A DNA stretch of 64,000 nt from Acetobacter nitrogenifigens DSM 23921 = NBRC 105050 (GTDB taxonomy: Bacteria; Pseudomonadota; Alphaproteobacteria; Acetobacterales; Acetobacteraceae), in assembly GCF_000429165.1 (NCBI RefSeq), contig NZ_AUBI01000013.1:1-64000 (forward strand), read 5' to 3'. Positions within the stretch are counted from its first letter, which is position 1; every line of letters begins with the position of its first letter. Below, in pieces: positions 24,678-33,559 of this stretch. The notes beneath the pieces are model-generated. The model was not told where the DNA came from and did no database searches. It saw nothing but the letters and a program-made list of their open reading frames with translations. The translations under genes and the position numbers were made by a program.

Positions 24678-25414
24678 CAGCGTATCCGTACCGTTAGCAA
24701 TCCGTCGTCCGCAAGCCGCCACTGGGAGGTCACCGCGCGACGATACTCACGCCACGTCGATGAAGTTCGGCCGAACCAGATAACCGACGCGCCGCGGTCA
24801 CGCGCCTCGGTCAACGATTCAAGGAATGGCGTCGACAGATCGACCGCAGTGGTTTCAAGGGGATCTTCAAGCAGCAACAACCTTGGTTTTCCAAGAAACC
24901 CCCTGACGCAGGTCATGCGAGCCAGATCTGCGTCGGACAATCTTCCCGGCGCATCTACTGGAATGCCCGGAAGTCCGAAACGTTCCCCAAGCCGCACGGC
25001 CTCTGCCGTAAGGTCCTCTATGGAACGGTTCGTGTGGTGAAGTTCCTTGAGCATCATCTGCATATGCGCGCCAAACAAGCCGCTCCAGTTTGGACGACGC
25101 GTAATGCGCCCGATTCGTCCACGCAGGGCGTTCGCACGGCGGTCACCCAACGCGCTCCAGTCCAGACCAAGAAAACGCACAGTTCCGGCCCGAAGATCGA
25201 GCATTCCTGCACACAAATCAGCGAACATGGTGGCTCGTCCCATATCGCGCGTTTCAATGACCATGCACTCGCCCGGCATCAGCCTCATGGTCAGCGGCAA
25301 CGGCGGCAAAGCCGCGCCTTCCTGCAACAAGGTCGCCCCGGACAACTCCAGCACGGCGCCAACCGTCCGTTTCATGGCGTGCCCAGCCAATTGAGGCGAC
25401 TCTTCTTGCGACAC
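24677..25414 (-). CDS. MlaF-type ABC ATPase with altered catalytic motifs
   Basis: The gene sits in the ATPase position of an mla-like operon, and the 245-residue product has the length and layout of MlaF. However, the Walker A loop reads 'ETRDMGRATMF' (G59-R60-A61-T62), so the essential Lys is Arg and the preceding glycines are missing. The signature is 'GRLSDADLARM' instead of LSGGQ. Walker B is 'LLLLEDP' (residues 179-185), the D-E order swapped to E-D. The H-switch is absent ('VIWFGRTSS'). The sequence is otherwise uninterrupted and in frame with its neighbours. It may bind nucleotide weakly, act as a structural subunit, or use another ATPase. Confidence 0.8.
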   Translation of the reverse strand: MSQEESPQLAGHAMKRTVGAVLELSGATLLQEGAALPPLPLTMRLMPGECMVIETRDMGRATMFADLCAGMLDLRAGTVRFLGLDWSALGDRRANALRGRIGRITRRPNWSGLFGAHMQMMLKELHHTNRSIEDLTAEAVRLGERFGLPGIPVDAPGRLSDADLARMTCVRGFLGKPRLLLLEDPLETTAVDLSTPFLESLTEARDRGASVIWFGRTSSTWREYRRAVTSQWRLADDGLLTVRIR

Positions 25415-25426
25415 AGCCGGTCTCCC

Positions 25427-26374
25427 TCACAATTTCAGGCTGAACAGGACGCTTACGGCCATGACGATCAGCATTCCTCTCGAAAAGCCCCGCGGCAACA
25501 TTGTCGACACCGTGTCTTCGCTGCTCGCCGTCAGACCGCTGACGCAACAACCGAGCCCCACCAGAAATCCAACGACGATGAACTTCAGCGGGATGAGGAT
25601 GTAATCGGCTGGCGTCATGGCCGTGACGACGTCGTAAAAAAACGACCAGATGGAGTTAGAAATCGCCCCAGAGGCACGACTGACGACATAACCGGTAGCA
25701 AGCGACGCTACGGAGAACAGTATGCCAAGCGTAAAGCCCGACACGGTGAAGGCCAGAGTACGCGGCAGCACCAGTAACAAGAAAGGATCGACGCCTTCCG
25801 CCTGCATCGACTTGACCTGCCCGCCGGTCGTAAGCATCCCCAATTCGGTAAGCGCCAGCATCCCGCTGCGTCCGAGCATAAGCACGCCCACCAGAATGGG
25901 CGCGATTTCACGTACGATAACGGTCACCAGCAGCGGGCCCGTCATCTTCGACATCCCGGCGAACCCAAGCCAGTAGATAGCCTGCGACACGCCCCCTAAC
26001 CCGGTCAGCGTGCCAGTGACGAGCGTCGCCACAAGCCCCCCGCCAGCGACCTCACCAAGCGTCGTACGAAATTCGTAACGGACGGTCCGACGCCAGGTGT
26101 TAGGACGAACGCTTTCGTGCAGAACGCCCCAAATCGTCCCCAGCATAATCAGGAGAAACCACACCCGATGACGGGTTACGCTGCCGATGAAGGCCAGAAA
26201 CACCCGTATCTTGCCGGAAAGGGCGTTCTCGTTCGGTTGATTATCGTCGCGAGCGTAATGCGCGACGCACTCCTCGTCAGGACGTTCGGCGCCGCCAGCC
26301 GTCCCGGCAAAAGCCTCCCCGTCGCGCTGGCTCCCGCCGTCGGTTGGCGGCGTGTCTGGCTGATCGTCGCTCAT
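25427..26374 (-). CDS. MlaE-type permease of an MCE lipid transporter
   Basis: The 315-residue inner-membrane protein has a hydrophilic N-terminal stretch of about 55 residues, rich in Asp, Glu and Gly, then the MlaE core: 'RRTVRYEFRTTLGEVAGGGL', 'LVTVIVREIAPILVGVLMLG', 'RSGMLALTELGMLTTGGQVK', 'MQAEGVDPFLLLVLPRTLAF', plus further hydrophobic segments to the end. The motif E-I-A-P-I-L...G-R-S-G is the family signature. Its ATG overlaps the stop of the upstream sensor gene by four bases (ATGA), and the ATPase follows after 12 bases. Confidence 0.9.
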   Translation of the reverse strand: MSDDQPDTPPTDGGSQRDGEAFAGTAGGAERPDEECVAHYARDDNQPNENALSGKIRVFLAFIGSVTRHRVWFLLIMLGTIWGVLHESVRPNTWRRTVRYEFRTTLGEVAGGGLVATLVTGTLTGLGGVSQAIYWLGFAGMSKMTGPLLVTVIVREIAPILVGVLMLGRSGMLALTELGMLTTGGQVKSMQAEGVDPFLLLVLPRTLAFTVSGFTLGILFSVASLATGYVVSRASGAISNSIWSFFYDVVTAMTPADYILIPLKFIVVGFLVGLGCCVSGLTASSEDTVSTMLPRGFSRGMLIVMAVSVLFSLKL

Positions 26375-28695
26375 CGCCGCGTGGCGAGCACGTAGACGCG
26401 CCCAATTCCCGAACCTGGCGCATAGAACGAACCACGGCTGCGGAACAGGTAACGATCGCGCAAGGCCTGATAGACCCGTTCGGTCACCTCAATCGTGCCG
26501 ACGTCCGGGGCGCCCTGCGCCATCAGCTCAGCCAGAGTGACAGTCTCCCCCCAGAGATTGAACGTTTTAGGTTCCTGCCCCAACTCACCACCCAGAGCCG
26601 GACCAAAATCCATCCCGATGCTGAAAATGGGTTCGATATTCGCTGCCGAGAGCAGCATCACGCAGCGCTCACGCAGCGCTAGCGCCGCCTCAGCCAAACG
26701 TCTGATCGCACTGGGGTCCGGTTCCGCAGTGCACCCCGCGACGCAGATCAACCTGTGACCAGCCACCTTGACCGAGAAAAGCTCGTGCGTCCGCGCGATA
26801 TTCTGAACTTCCGTGGCGATCTGGTCGATCAGCTTGAGAAGCGCCTCCGGCCTCTCCCCGCTCTCCATCACCGGATCGCTGAAGGTGATCACCATCACAG
26901 CGACGCTGGGAAAGGCGCCCGGCGTCGTCTGGCCGGCCACCACAGGCGGACGCACAAGCGCTTCATCGAACCTTGGCGTGGACAATCCAGCAGGAGCAGG
27001 CGCGAGAAGTTCGGACTCACTCGTCACGGCAGTCGTTTCGGCCGCGGCGCCGAACCTGACGGCCGCGAGCGCCGCAACGATGTCGACAAAATAAACCAGA
27101 TGCGGCGCAAACACGGCGTCCTCGAGCGTCATCATACCTATCACGCCGGAAGCTCCGTGGCTTGTTCCCCGGATCGGATGCACGATCAGAGACGTCGTTC
27201 CGGCCTCACGCATCATCAGGCGGGAGAAACCAGCGGTTTTCTGATCCCTGCTGGCCACCGCAACGTTCACCGCTTCGCCCGCATCCAGAAGTTTGAAAAA
27301 CTCTTCCAACTCATTGCGGGAAAGTTCGAAACCACCGGAATGAGCGTCAAGCGAACTGTCGTAACTGTCGTCGCATATCAACGCCGTTCCATCGTGAAGC
27401 AGGCGCCAGATCGCGACCCGCCGGGCATGACTGGTTCTCGCTAACGCCTCGGTCAACGACAGAGGTTCGCTGGCCCCGTCAAAAAGGTCCGGAGTATCAG
27501 CCAAACGTTGCAGTGCATCCGCTTCGGAGGCCGTCTGCATTTTCTGCCGCTTCAACTCCCGATTGGCGCGATCGGTCTTTCTGCTCTGATGCGCCAGAAG
27601 TCCCGCGAGAATCGCGGCAAGTGCGACAATGATAGCCGAGAACTGGATGCTCTCACGTCCGCTGGTCCGCGCAAATGCAGCGAAGTCGCTTTCCGGCGCG
27701 ACCATCAGCAAAACCCAGCCATCGGTCGTCGGCAGATTTTCAGCGATGCCTATATAGTTTTTGCCGCCGGACTTGAATGCATGAGATCCAACGCCCCGCA
27801 CCCGGAAACGGTCATACACCTGCAGAAACGTGGATTGCGTCTTGGGGTCCAGAAGCATCTGAGACGGATCGCCATGGGCGCGAGCGACAATCCGGGAGAA
27901 ATCGTGCCCGGCGATAATATGCCCGGTGCTGTCCAGGATAATCGCCTTGCCGCTTTTGCCAATCTTGAGGCCATCGATGAACTGGCTCAACAGATTCAGC
28001 GACGTATTGATCGCGAACACATACTTGCTGCCGTCAGTTCCCGTGAGTCCGATTGAACTGGTGATGACCAGTTGCTTCGTCGTCTCGTACAATGTCGGCG
28101 ACGACCATGAAATCTCGTCCTTGCCAATGGCGCTCTTGAACCAACCGCGGTCGCGTGGATCGTAGTGATCGGCGGGATTTTCTTCTGAGCGAAGCAGCTT
28201 GCCGTGCTCATCATAAAAATCATGATGGAACACACCGTCCGCACCATCGGCTCCGGGGCGTAATTGGGTGTACTCCATCCCCTTTCCGTGCGGATCCCGC
28301 TCGATCAGAATGAAGCCCCCCTTCTCATCCCCCAGGTAAAAAGACTGCAACTGTGGCACCAGGCGGAGCATCGAGCCGCCATAGGCGTAGAATGCGATAT
28401 CTTTCGACGCCGACCGAGCGTGGCCAATAAAATCCTGCGCGAAGGAAGCGCCTGTCGTCGCCGCAGACAGATACCCCGTCACGTCCTGCACGACATATCG
28501 CTGCACTGAGTCGAGCAGATCATGCGTCAGACCCAAAACCCCGGCTCGGGTCGAACGATAGGTATGCAGGCCGATCCCGCCGATGGTGGCAAGGATCAAC
28601 GCAACGCTGAGGAGGGGTACGCCAATTTGAACGAGGCGTTGTCGGGTTGTCCGGCCGGTCTGTTCAGTCGGATCGACAATCTCGTGCGAGGCCAA
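26371..28695 (-). CDS. Cache-GAF sensor with a degenerate nucleotide-cyclase-like domain
   Basis: The 774-residue membrane sensor has a first transmembrane helix at about residues 23-46, then a periplasmic Cache domain ('YDPRDRGWFKSAIGKDEISW', 'YETTKQLVITSSIGL', 'GKAIILDSTGHIIAGHDF') and a second helix at about 348-368. A GAF-like segment follows ('TEALARTSHARRVAIWRLLH'). A C-terminal domain resembles class III adenylate/guanylate cyclases: 'SIGMDFGPALGGELGQE', 'FNLWGETVTLAELMAQGAPD', 'IEVTERVYQAL'. The expected second metal Asp (K.GD) reads 'KVAGHRLICVAG', and the Asn/Arg of the catalytic loop are changed, so cyclase activity is doubtful. Its four-base overlap with the permease gene shows it belongs to the transporter operon. 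Confidence 0.8.
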   Translation of the reverse strand: MASHEIVDPTEQTGRTTRQRLVQIGVPLLSVALILATIGGIGLHTYRSTRAGVLGLTHDLLDSVQRYVVQDVTGYLSAATTGASFAQDFIGHARSASKDIAFYAYGGSMLRLVPQLQSFYLGDEKGGFILIERDPHGKGMEYTQLRPGADGADGVFHHDFYDEHGKLLRSEENPADHYDPRDRGWFKSAIGKDEISWSSPTLYETTKQLVITSSIGLTGTDGSKYVFAINTSLNLLSQFIDGLKIGKSGKAIILDSTGHIIAGHDFSRIVARAHGDPSQMLLDPKTQSTFLQVYDRFRVRGVGSHAFKSGGKNYIGIAENLPTTDGWVLLMVAPESDFAAFARTSGRESIQFSAIIVALAAILAGLLAHQSRKTDRANRELKRQKMQTASEADALQRLADTPDLFDGASEPLSLTEALARTSHARRVAIWRLLHDGTALICDDSYDSSLDAHSGGFELSRNELEEFFKLLDAGEAVNVAVASRDQKTAGFSRLMMREAGTTSLIVHPIRGTSHGASGVIGMMTLEDAVFAPHLVYFVDIVAALAAVRFGAAAETTAVTSESELLAPAPAGLSTPRFDEALVRPPVVAGQTTPGAFPSVAVMVITFSDPVMESGERPEALLKLIDQIATEVQNIARTHELFSVKVAGHRLICVAGCTAEPDPSAIRRLAEAALALRERCVMLLSAANIEPIFSIGMDFGPALGGELGQEPKTFNLWGETVTLAELMAQGAPDVGTIEVTERVYQALRDRYLFRSRGSFYAPGSGIGRVYVLATRR

Positions 28696-28879
28696 GAGTC
28701 CGGCTTCCTCTCACTGGGGCGCCTGCTCCTGACGGGGGGCGCAATGGACGTCAGTCGGCGGCAATCTATTCATAACAGGGCCATGCGTCACGCGGTGGTG
28801 AACACGGCAGCCCTGCGGTTCACAAGGGAGTCAACGACGAACCATCCCCGAGGTTCGATCGAACATTGGAAACAGTGCG

Positions 28880-30301
28880 TTACGTAATAGGCGTTAGAGA
28901 CCGATGACGCCAGCGGATCGCCCAGTAAAGTGCCGTAAAGACGAACATGGCGGAAAAACTGGCCGGATAACCGAACCACACTCCCGACGCGCCATAAAGG
29001 TGAGCCGCGATATATCCGGCAGGCAATTCGACGCAGATGATCGCGCCAAGAAGAAGAGCCATCGGCCCAACCGCGTCACCGCTGGCGCGCATGGCGGACC
29101 CGAGCACGCCAGCCAGCGCGAGCGGCGTTGCGCTCCACATCACGACACGAAACGCATGTGACGCAAGAGCAACCACATGCGCGTCGGAAGTGAACAGCGA
29201 CGCGATCAACGCGGGATCCAACGTCACGAACGCCGCAAGCCCTCCGGCCAGCGCTAACGCCACGCAAAAACCGAGGCGCAACACCGCGCGCGCTTCCTTT
29301 TCGTCACGCGCCCCAATGGCGTGAGCGGAAAGAACGGAGACAGTGATACCGACCGCCATGCCGGGATATTCAATATAGGTGAGCGTCTGGACGAACAGCC
29401 CGTAAGCCGCAGTCATATCGGATCCGAAGCTGTTGATCCTGCCAACCAGAGCGATCTCCGCAACGCCCATTGTCATGATTTCGACCATCGTGGGAAAGCC
29501 GAGCAGCAGTATCGGACGAAGCACCCGCCACGGAGCAAAAATTTGCCGCGCCATTTCAAGATCTGGCGCCAACGCATGACGGGACAGCCTGAGCCAGATA
29601 CCGACAACGATCAGGGCCACGACCCAGCCGATAACGGCCGCCGCCGCGGAACCGGCGACGCCAAGCACGGGCGCTCCGAACCTCCCCTCGATCAGGATGG
29701 GCGTCAGCAGGAGCGATGTCAGAATCTGGACGATCATCATCACCAGAGGACGCACGCTGTCGCCAGCGCCCCGAAGGATGATAGCCGTAACCACCAGTAA
29801 AATGAGCCCCGGCGCGCCCATCAGAATCGCAGCGGCGTATCGGACCGCATGATCCAGAACGTCCGCAGGAGTCCCAAAAAGGACCAGCAAGGGGCGGATG
29901 GAGACCTGACCAAAGACGCAGATCGCGAACCCTAGCGCAAAAGCGACGCCCAGCGCCGCCGACGCGACAGTGCGCGCTTCGCCCTGATCGCCCGCGCCCC
30001 AGTTCTGGCCGACCAGAATGCTCGCGCCCGTCCCCAACCCCACGGCGCAGGAGATAAACACGAGAAACATCGGATAGAATGCACTGGCCGCGGCCAGATC
30101 ATGCGGTCCCAACAGGCGACCGACATAGATATTACCGATTGTCCCCGAAAGCGATTGCAGGACGGTGTCAAAAAGCACGGGCGCCATGAACAGGAAGAAA
30201 CGCCACGTCAGCCGGCGACCACGCCCCTTGGACGCAGCGATGTCGACGGTGACGTCCCGGGCGAGTTGTTCGTCCAGACCTGTTGGAACGATATCGGTCA
30301 T
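28880..30301 (-). CDS. MATE-family multidrug/cation exporter
   Basis: The 473-residue product has the twelve-helix MATE fold in two halves. Typical stretches are 'FMAPVLFDTVLQSLSGTIGN', 'IYVGRLLGPHDLAAASAFYP', 'GASILVGQNWGAGDQGEART' in the first half and 'FGSDMTAAYGLFVQTLTYIE', 'GITVSVLSAHAIGARDEKEA' in the second. Such proteins export cationic drugs or metabolites using Na+ or H+ gradients. The gene stands alone; its stop is 184 bases from the sensor gene. The family call is firm; the substrate is unknown. Confidence 0.92.
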   Translation of the reverse strand: MTDIVPTGLDEQLARDVTVDIAASKGRGRRLTWRFFLFMAPVLFDTVLQSLSGTIGNIYVGRLLGPHDLAAASAFYPMFLVFISCAVGLGTGASILVGQNWGAGDQGEARTVASAALGVAFALGFAICVFGQVSIRPLLVLFGTPADVLDHAVRYAAAILMGAPGLILLVVTAIILRGAGDSVRPLVMMIVQILTSLLLTPILIEGRFGAPVLGVAGSAAAAVIGWVVALIVVGIWLRLSRHALAPDLEMARQIFAPWRVLRPILLLGFPTMVEIMTMGVAEIALVGRINSFGSDMTAAYGLFVQTLTYIEYPGMAVGITVSVLSAHAIGARDEKEARAVLRLGFCVALALAGGLAAFVTLDPALIASLFTSDAHVVALASHAFRVVMWSATPLALAGVLGSAMRASGDAVGPMALLLGAIICVELPAGYIAAHLYGASGVWFGYPASFSAMFVFTALYWAIRWRHRSLTPIT

Positions 30302-30666
30302 GATCTTCCGCCAATGGCCGCAGTCCCGTCACCTGGCGGGCGACCATTCCGATCATCGGCAGCGCTGTCCTGGAGCGTTGAGGCGAGCGGCGTCACGCCC
30401 CGGTGAATATCCGATCCGGATACGGCATCTGTAACACATCGTCCATGAGTCTTGCATGTGCATGATGTGATTGATGATTGGGAAGACGACATAGGCAACG
30501 CTCGCCCGTGGCCACGGCAATCGAACTCGTATTCGCAGGGTCTCCGGTCGCTTTGCCTGGACGGGCCAGCGACAAACCAAGCAGGCTCAGCCATTTCACT
30601 GTGAGTTCCATGCGCCACCCGACACAGAAACTCATATCGATGCAATTAAAATATCTAATGAAATCA

Positions 30667-30741
<75 letters not shown>

Positions 30742-30825
30742 GCCGGAGTGAGGGGGTAGCTACAGCCTGTGGCTCTTCGCCGCAACCCTCGAAACCACCG
30801 TTTCGGCAGATTTTTTTCGCCGAGG

Positions 30826-31239
30826 TCAGTCGTCGCGGTGGATTTTCTCCATCCGTTCGTGACGTTCCTGCGCCTCGATCGACAGAGTGGCGATCGGACG
30901 TGCGTCAAGGCGTTTCAGGCCGATCGGCTCGCCAGTTTCCTCGCAATAACCGTAGGATCCATTGTCGACGCGTTGCAGCGCCAGATTGATCTTGCCGATC
31001 AGCTTGCGCGCCCGGTCACGGGTTCGAAGCTCAAGCGCGCGATCAGTTTCAACGCTGGCGCGGTCTGTGACGTCTGCTTCGTGAATCCCGCCTTCAGACA
31101 GGCTGGCCAAGGTGCCTCCGGCCTCCTTGAGCAGGTCGGCCCGCCATTTCAGCAATCTTTGCCGGAAGTATTCAACCTGCAGGGGGTTCATGAATTCTTC
31201 GGCTTCGGATGGCGTATAATCCGGAGGAAGTGTGATCAT
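30826..31239 (-). CDS. dksA: RNA polymerase-binding protein DksA
   Basis: DksA enters the secondary channel of RNA polymerase and, with ppGpp, adjusts rRNA and amino-acid promoters. The 137-residue product has the coiled coil ('EYFRQRLLKWRADLLKEAG', 'DRASVETDRALELRTRDRA') with the tip motif 'DVTDRAS', and the C-terminal zinc-finger region 'YGYCEETGEPIGLKRLDARP', 'AQERHE'. Only one of the four zinc cysteines is present (C-x-x-T and D-x-x-A replace the pairs), as is usual in alphaproteobacteria. It is a single gene followed by the tRNA-Thr gene. Confidence 0.94.
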   Translation of the reverse strand: MITLPPDYTPSEAEEFMNPLQVEYFRQRLLKWRADLLKEAGGTLASLSEGGIHEADVTDRASVETDRALELRTRDRARKLIGKINLALQRVDNGSYGYCEETGEPIGLKRLDARPIATLSIEAQERHERMEKIHRDD

Positions 31240-31355
31240 GAGTGGCGTCTCCGCTCATGGGCCGGAAAAAGCCCAATAATGCGCGGCTTATACCCTCGCC
31301 TTTCCGCCCCGCCAAGCACGAATCGCACAGAAGGTCCTCAGCGACGAAAGGCGGT

Positions 31356-31844
31356 TCACTTGCTCGATAACGAAAACGACCCGTCGCTCGTCGGCTCATG
31401 AACGCCGGGCGCGCGCAGGCGCGCAGCCCATCGCTCGGCTTTCGCCGCTTCGACAGCGACGCGCACCCGGATCTCTTCAATGACGTCATGCAGGCCTGCC
31501 TCCGCGACGGGAGGCGCGCGTTCAAGAAGCCGGTTCAGGGAAGTGAACGCGAAACACACGTCGCCGTCATACAACAAGGCCAGTTGCAGGGACCGAAGCG
31601 CGTCGGTGGCGTCCTTTCCCCACGTCATGTCGGCTCGTGTCCTGCTTGCAGGAACTCGCTCATCACCCTGCGCCTCCAGTTCCTGGAGGGCGAGTAGACC
31701 CGACGGCGCAAGATTCGTGGAAGAGGCGACGGCCATCTCTTCATTGGGGCCGTCGAGCGTGAATCCCGGGACCACAGATTTCCTCGGGGTGATTTTCCTC
31801 CCCGTATAAAGTGGCGCGCGTCCGATAGGATGAAGCGTGGTCAT
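31356..31844 (-). CDS. fliX: class II flagellar assembly regulator FliX
   Basis: FliX is an alphaproteobacterial regulator that couples basal-body assembly to flagellar gene expression through FlbD. The 162-residue product has 'PSGLLALQELEAQGDERVPA' in the middle and a C-terminal helical part 'ALRSLQLALLYDGDVCFAF', 'LNRLLERAP', 'DVIEEIRVRVAVEAAKAERW'. Its placement, divergent from flgI with a 147-base spacer, is the conserved arrangement known from Caulobacter relatives. No FlbD gene is in the window. Confidence 0.85.
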   Translation of the reverse strand: MTTLHPIGRAPLYTGRKITPRKSVVPGFTLDGPNEEMAVASSTNLAPSGLLALQELEAQGDERVPASRTRADMTWGKDATDALRSLQLALLYDGDVCFAFTSLNRLLERAPPVAEAGLHDVIEEIRVRVAVEAAKAERWAARLRAPGVHEPTSDGSFSLSSK

Positions 31845-32006
31845 AAAAACTACCCGACTGGCGATCGACGTGACCTGCGACGGCCTTCACTAACCGCTGA
31901 AGCGCCTCTCTCCGACATCGTCCGTCCCGTCATGCTCGTTGAGGAATTGTTTGCTCTTCGTCCGCATAGTGTCCTCTGAAAAAGTTGACGAGTGGCAAAA
32001 ATCGGC

Positions 32007-33158
32007 ATGTTCCTTCCCTTAGGCAAAGCGCAGATTTACCTGACGCCTGCACGGCGTCGCGTAATGGCGGGGTTGATGGTCGGATGGGCCTGTCTCTTCA
32101 GCGCTAGCGCGCAGGCCGCGCGGGTTCGCATCAAGGATATTGCCGATTATGAAGGCGTGCGAAGCAACCAGCTTATAGGATACGGGCTTGTCGTCGGCCT
32201 CCATGGAACCGGCGACAAGCTGACGAACGTGCTGTTTACCCGCGAAACGCTGATCAGCATGCTCAACCGCCTTGGCGTGAACATCCGCGATCAGGAAATC
32301 CAGCTTCAGACGCACGACGTTGCGGCCGTGATGGTGACGGCCGACCTCCCGCCGTTTTCGCATGGCGGCGGGCGAATCGACGTGACCGTTTCCGCAACTG
32401 GCGACGCCAGCGATCTTACGGGGGGAACGCTTCTGGTGACGCCATTGATGGCCGCCGATGGCGAGGTCTACGCAGTCGCACAGGGCTCTCTCGCGACCAA
32501 TGCTTTCGCTGCGAGGGGCGCGGCGGCGTCAATCGTGCACAACATCCCGACCAACGGGCATATCGCCAACGGCGCCATTGTCGAGCGTGAGGTTCCCGTT
32601 GACCTTGCGAACAGAAAACTCATTCACCTGTCATTGAGAAACCCGGATTTCACGACCGCGACACGCGTCGCGCAAGTGATCAATGCGGCGTTGCGCGGCG
32701 CCGTGGCCTCAGTCGAAGACCCACGCACGATAGCGCTCGATCTCAGCGCCAGAGACCGCATGGAAGCGCTGTATCGGATCGGAGACCTGATGGTCGAACC
32801 GGATACGCTCGCCAAAGTCGTCGTCGATGACGCCAGCGGCACAATCGTCATCGGAAACGATGTCCGTATCAGCACTGTCGCAATCGCGCAGGGCAATCTG
32901 ACAATCCAGGTGACGGAGACGCCTATGGTGTCGCAGCCTGGGCCACTTTCGAACGGCACGACAGCCGTGGTTCCTCGCACGAACATAAACGTCAACAACG
33001 GCAACAACGCCAAGTTGGGTGTTTTGCGAAACAGCCCCACTTTGGGAGACCTCGTCGCTGGCCTTAATTCTCTCGGCGTCGGGCCGCGCGACATGATTTC
33101 CATTCTTCAGGCCATCAAGGCGGACGGCGCCCTGCAAGCGGATCTGGAAGTTCGATGA
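32007..33158 (+). CDS. flgI: flagellar P-ring protein FlgI
   Basis: FlgI forms the P ring around the flagellar rod in the peptidoglycan layer. An ATG at 32007 is used; GTG at 31992 and ATG at 32064 are alternatives. The hydrophobic signal 'MAGLMVGWACLFSASAQA' precedes the mature start 'ARVRIKDIADYEGVRSNQLI'. 'GYGLVVGLHGTGD', 'MLNRLGVNIRD', 'LLVTPLMAADGEVYAVAQG' and 'TLGDLVAGLNSLGVGPRDMI' are family hallmarks in the right order over about 383 residues, a normal length. The stop overlaps the next gene (ATGA). Confidence 0.93.
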   Translation: MFLPLGKAQIYLTPARRRVMAGLMVGWACLFSASAQAARVRIKDIADYEGVRSNQLIGYGLVVGLHGTGDKLTNVLFTRETLISMLNRLGVNIRDQEIQLQTHDVAAVMVTADLPPFSHGGGRIDVTVSATGDASDLTGGTLLVTPLMAADGEVYAVAQGSLATNAFAARGAAASIVHNIPTNGHIANGAIVEREVPVDLANRKLIHLSLRNPDFTTATRVAQVINAALRGAVASVEDPRTIALDLSARDRMEALYRIGDLMVEPDTLAKVVVDDASGTIVIGNDVRISTVAIAQGNLTIQVTETPMVSQPGPLSNGTTAVVPRTNINVNNGNNAKLGVLRNSPTLGDLVAGLNSLGVGPRDMISILQAIKADGALQADLEVR

Positions 33159-33559
33159 CCATCATTTCGGCCACCTCCTACGGCGATGCACGTTCGGACA
33201 ATCGCGGGACGGCGTCCCCTCTGCCCCAATCCGCAAAGGCGCCCACAAATTGGAACGCAGATGAGGCTACTTCCGCCGGAACCCTGCTCCTTCCGGGCTC
33301 GGCAGAAGGTCCCGTCGACGCGAAAGCCTGGAAGGCTGCGACCGACTTTGAGGCGATGACGACTGCACAATTTCTTCAACCAATGTTCGCAACAGTGGAT
33401 GAATCGAAAGAGCTTTTTGGCGGAGGCGCCGGAGAGGCGGCGTTCAAACCAATGTTGATCACCGAAATGGCCAAGGAAATGGAGAAAAGCGGCGGCCTTG
33501 GGCTGGCGCGCTCGATCTACCGGCAGATTCTGGCGATGCAGGAAAAAAAAGATGACTGA
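33155..33559 (+). CDS. FlgJ-type rod-binding protein (no muramidase domain)
   Basis: The 134-residue product carries only the N-terminal rod-binding domain of FlgJ: 'AWKAATDFEAMTTAQFLQPM', then 'GEAAFKPMLITEMAKEMEKS' and 'GGLGLARSIYRQILAMQE'. The C-terminal peptidoglycan hydrolase domain of enterobacterial FlgJ is absent, as in many alphaproteobacteria. Its ATG overlaps the flgI stop by four bases and its stop overlaps the next start, so the three genes are co-translated. Confidence 0.88.
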   Translation: MTIISATSYGDARSDNRGTASPLPQSAKAPTNWNADEATSAGTLLLPGSAEGPVDAKAWKAATDFEAMTTAQFLQPMFATVDESKELFGGGAGEAAFKPMLITEMAKEMEKSGGLGLARSIYRQILAMQEKKDD

